DNA from: an uncultured Tenacibaculum sp.
GTDB lineage: Bacteria > Bacteroidota > Bacteroidia > Flavobacteriales > Flavobacteriaceae
Assembly (NCBI GenBank): GCA_947492185.1
Contig: CANLMR010000001.1
Span: 434,001-498,000, forward strand
Direction of reading: 5' to 3'
DNA length: 64,000 nucleotides
Shown: positions 61,095 through 64,000 of the stretch, in pieces
How positions within the stretch are numbered: the first letter of the stretch is position 1
Layout of the letters: every line of letters begins with the position of its first letter
Position numbers and translations under genes: made by a program
Notes under the pieces: generated by a model
What the model was told of the DNA's origin: nothing
The model's database searches: none
Seen by the model: only the letters and a program-made list of their open reading frames with translations

Positions 61095-64000
61095 ATGAAA
61101 AAAATAAAATACGTTCTTCGTGCTATGTTATTGGTTATAGCTTTTTTTTGTTCAAGTAAAATGATAGCTCAAACAAAACCAGTAGAAGAACAAAAAATCA
61201 CTCCAGTTACTGATTTAAATAATGGAATACCACAAAAATCGACAAAATTTAACGGACCTATTATTCAGAGTGAATTAGATAAATATGATCCGAATAGAGC
61301 TGATTTTAAAAGTTCTACGTATGATAAATCTTTTTCTAATAAATCATCATCATCAAGTGGTGATTTAACAGATGTAGGAACACCATCAGATTCTCCGTTT
61401 CAATTAGGAAATGATATTTCTGGATCAATACAAAATAGTGTGAATGATGTTACGGGAAAAGTTACGTTCTCTATTCCACTAGCAGCTATTGCTTCAGGTC
61501 CTGTATCGTATGGCATAAATTTAACATACGATGGACAGTCTGGTTTTAGAACAGGTAAAGAGCTTAACAAATATAGTCCTGTTTCTATAATAGGTGTAGG
61601 ATGGTCATTACAAGCTCCAAAAATTGTAGTCAATAATAAGCAAACAACAACAAGGGAAGATGATGAATTTTTTATTATTGATGGAAGCACAAATTCAAAA
61701 TTAATTTGTATTGATAAACAACCTACAGTATACACATTTCAATTAGAAAAATTTGCTAATTGGGATATTACGTATTCAACAATATTCGATTCTTGGACCA
61801 TTATTAAGGATAATGGGCAAACATATTATTTTGGACAATCTGGTAGTAGCAATTCCAAAGAAAGAATTTCTACTTGGGGGAATTGGATAGGAGATTCTAA
61901 TCAAACACCTACAGGGACGAGCACAACTGCATGGAGTTTAAGTCAAATCAAAGATCAATGGAATAATTTTCTTCTTTTTAAATATGAATTAATTGAAGGA
62001 AAGCAAAATAGTTCTCAAACAACACATAAACATACTGAAGCTAGCTATTTAAAAGAAATTATATCTTCAAAAGGAGCGAAAATTAAATTAGTATACGCAG
62101 CAAAAACTGGAAATGAATTTTATGAGACTCATATTTCTCATCCTGAACCAGATGCCTATCAAGAACGTTTTGAAGAAAAATATTTAAATCGTGTAGATAT
62201 TTTTAATAATGAGAATACTTTAACTACTTCTTATAATTTCCAACACGATATACAACAGTTAAATACTCAAAACAAGAAAAGGTACTTAACAAAAATCACT
62301 CAAATTAGTCATCAAGGAATTCAAAGTTTACTGTCTCCTTCACAAGAGTTTGAATATCATTATTCAGGTGTTTTTCAAGGAGGATTAAAAAAAGTAACAT
62401 ACCCATCAGGAGGTACAGTAACATATAATTACCAAAACAAATATTTATTTCATAATGGACAAAACAGGTTCGAAACTACTCCAGTTTGGCCATCAGGATA
62501 TAATTTTTACAGTGCGGTTGTTAAGGATAATTATAGTTTGTTTGTAATGAGAACGGCTAATCCGGTAACAGGAAATAAACATCGATTTAAAATATTTCGA
62601 TTTTGGTGGAATGGTAAGCAATGGGAATCTAATGAGTTTACTTTCCCACATTTAATGGAAGATAACTATCCTAATAATGGAGAAAGATTAAAAGGGTTTT
62701 ATAGTGTGTTAGAAAATGATTTTTATGCTTTTGCATTTGATAAAGGGGATAGAGCAGATGTATATCTTTTTCATAAAGAAAAGAACGGGCATACGTGGAA
62801 AGACACTAGTTATTCAAGTTTGCATATTGGTGCAGAAAACCCAAGATTTATTTCAGGGGATGATTTCTTAGCTCTTGGATCGCATAGAACGGGTAGATTG
62901 TGGACATACACATGGAATGGAACTTCTTGGAGAAGTAAGTTAATTAACCAAGGAGGAGGACAATATTATTATGCGGCTACTAATAATTTTATTCTTTCTC
63001 TAGATGAGGATGGTGGACCAGATATGGTAACAAACTTAAATTATGTAGATAATTATTACATCCATTATTTAGATGCAGAGAAAAAATGGCAAACAAAATC
63101 ATGGTCAGCTTTTGCTGCTCCAAGAATACATAGTATAGAAAAACCAAGTCAATTTTATCCAGGTAATTCTATTGCAGGATTTGTAGCAGATGATAATCCA
63201 GAATTATTTTTACGTTGGGATAAAAACTATAATTTAATAGCTGTAGATGATGTTTTAGGAGCATATAACGATGCACATTCATTACAACCTGTAGGAAACA
63301 GTATGTTTACCTTAGTTTGGTGGTGGGATAACGGTCCAACAAAAACCGCACGTTTTAATGGTAATTCTTGGAGTGTGAGCCCTTTTTCTTCTAATGATTT
63401 TTCTGCTGTTAATTTTGGGTTAGATTTTATGACTTATAAAAATGAGAATACAGATTATATAAGATATAGAACTTATGTACCAAATACAAATAGTTGGGTA
63501 GCAGGAAATTTAAATTCTTTTCCTTGGTATACTTCTTTTCAAGTTAGTGGGATCAATTCTGAGTTTTTAGTAGGGAGAGATAGAATATATAAAAGAAATC
63601 GTTTTAATTCTATTGAATCACCTACTCAAATAGGAACATTGCAATACGATAATGATTTCACATATTCAGATGGGTTAAGTCATGCTTATGTAAAAGAAGT
63701 TGAATATACAAACAATGGAGGGTCAGCCTCTTCAGTTTTTAAGAAAGGGACTTATTTTTATATGAATAAAGAAACAGGTGAATTAAATTCAATCAATTTA
63801 GGATTAAAATATTATTTACGAGGAAGTAAAAAATTAGGAGGAAATACTCCTTTCATGTCCCCTAAAGCAATTTGGTTAAGACAAGATAATTCATCTACAA
63901 ACTTTAATCCTTATTTATATAGAATTATAAATGATAAATTTAATCAGTCAGTTTATGATATTGTTGTAAATCGTATAGATTTAGACGATAAAAATGAAGG
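61095..64000 (+). CDS. SpvB/TcB-like RHS-associated protein, 5' part (continues beyond the window)
   Basis: The ATG at 61095 opens a frame without stop to the window end (968 codons plus two bases). It begins with a signal peptide (MKKIKYVLRAMLLVIAFFCSS), then a Ser-rich linker and an SpvB/TcaC-like start (GKVTFSIPLAAIASGPVSYGINL, GVGWSLQAPKI). The middle contains repeated Trp-Asn/Gly motifs (WNGKQW near 505, WNGTSW near 607, FNGNSW near 754) that suggest a beta-propeller as in TcB. It probably forms the shell partner for B2. The C-terminal RHS region is outside the window. Confidence 0.82.
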   Translation, partial: MKKIKYVLRAMLLVIAFFCSSKMIAQTKPVEEQKITPVTDLNNGIPQKSTKFNGPIIQSELDKYDPNRADFKSSTYDKSFSNKSSSSSGDLTDVGTPSDSPFQLGNDISGSIQNSVNDVTGKVTFSIPLAAIASGPVSYGINLTYDGQSGFRTGKELNKYSPVSIIGVGWSLQAPKIVVNNKQTTTREDDEFFIIDGSTNSKLICIDKQPTVYTFQLEKFANWDITYSTIFDSWTIIKDNGQTYYFGQSGSSNSKERISTWGNWIGDSNQTPTGTSTTAWSLSQIKDQWNNFLLFKYELIEGKQNSSQTTHKHTEASYLKEIISSKGAKIKLVYAAKTGNEFYETHISHPEPDAYQERFEEKYLNRVDIFNNENTLTTSYNFQHDIQQLNTQNKKRYLTKITQISHQGIQSLLSPSQEFEYHYSGVFQGGLKKVTYPSGGTVTYNYQNKYLFHNGQNRFETTPVWPSGYNFYSAVVKDNYSLFVMRTANPVTGNKHRFKIFRFWWNGKQWESNEFTFPHLMEDNYPNNGERLKGFYSVLENDFYAFAFDKGDRADVYLFHKEKNGHTWKDTSYSSLHIGAENPRFISGDDFLALGSHRTGRLWTYTWNGTSWRSKLINQGGGQYYYAATNNFILSLDEDGGPDMVTNLNYVDNYYIHYLDAEKKWQTKSWSAFAAPRIHSIEKPSQFYPGNSIAGFVADDNPELFLRWDKNYNLIAVDDVLGAYNDAHSLQPVGNSMFTLVWWWDNGPTKTARFNGNSWSVSPFSSNDFSAVNFGLDFMTYKNENTDYIRYRTYVPNTNSWVAGNLNSFPWYTSFQVSGINSEFLVGRDRIYKRNRFNSIESPTQIGTLQYDNDFTYSDGLSHAYVKEVEYTNNGGSASSVFKKGTYFYMNKETGELNSINLGLKYYLRGSKKLGGNTPFMSPKAIWLRQDNSSTNFNPYLYRIINDKFNQSVYDIVVNRIDLDDKNE

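Noticed and set aside
1..64000. CRISPR arrays, insertion sequences, prophage or rRNA
   Set aside because: I see no regularly spaced repeats, transposase or phage structural genes, and no rRNA-like sequence in the window.

Overview
The window looks like chromosome of a low-GC marine-type Flavobacteriaceae bacterium (Bacteroidota). The basis is the gliding genes gldE and gldD directly after mutY and ssb, promoters of the Bacteroidota type (TTG, about 19-20 bp, TAnnTTTG), almost no Shine-Dalgarno sequences, RHS proteins with DUF6443-type N-termini, and a ribosomal protein L21 carrying a C-terminal helix-hairpin-helix extension. I cannot fix the genus.

Layout. 1-1750: the tail of an AraC-type regulator, then a cluster of small secreted-peptide genes. 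Three of them share a 23-residue leader ending in GG or AG and have related upstream DNA. 2150-3260: a 31-residue CPNCWG microprotein, an AhpD-like carboxymuconolactone decarboxylase protein and a cupredoxin-like protein. 3270-7310: housekeeping and envelope genes (HhH membrane protein, OmpA protein, ankyrin protein, L25, PRPP synthetase) and tRNA-Leu(CAA). 7340-19910: a large minus-strand RHS/Tc-like locus. A membrane-bound AraC-type regulator precedes component A1 (1178 aa), component B1 (DUF6443 plus RHS core plus an HELSH metallopeptidase tail resembling family M91), and a second A component (A2).

20050-49000: core genes, namely uvrC, a patatin/Omp85 protein, RNase G, HU, mutY-ssb-gldE-gldD, heme A synthase, an M16 protease pair, L21-L27, asd, trhO, dinB, a LytTR/LytS-type two-component pair, and a tight holB-lipoprotein-kinase-enoyl-CoA hydratase operon. 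49000-51490: feoA-feoB-small Cys-rich protein, the ferrous iron uptake operon. 51550-55470: two outer-membrane beta-barrel proteins.

55500-64000: a second RHS locus on the plus strand. A 1677-aa DUF6443/RHS protein has a REase-fold toxin tail and is followed by an Imm7-like immunity protein. A SpvB/TcB-like protein then runs off the window end. Three phased TAACGYTWA-type direct repeats lie upstream of the toxin promoter.

The part most worth follow-up is the pair of RHS loci. They share the same secreted shell architecture but differ in tail logic: a metallopeptidase without an immunity gene in one, and a nuclease with adjacent immunity in the other. The GG-leader peptide cluster at the left edge is second. 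There are no rRNA genes, CRISPR arrays or recognisable insertion sequences.
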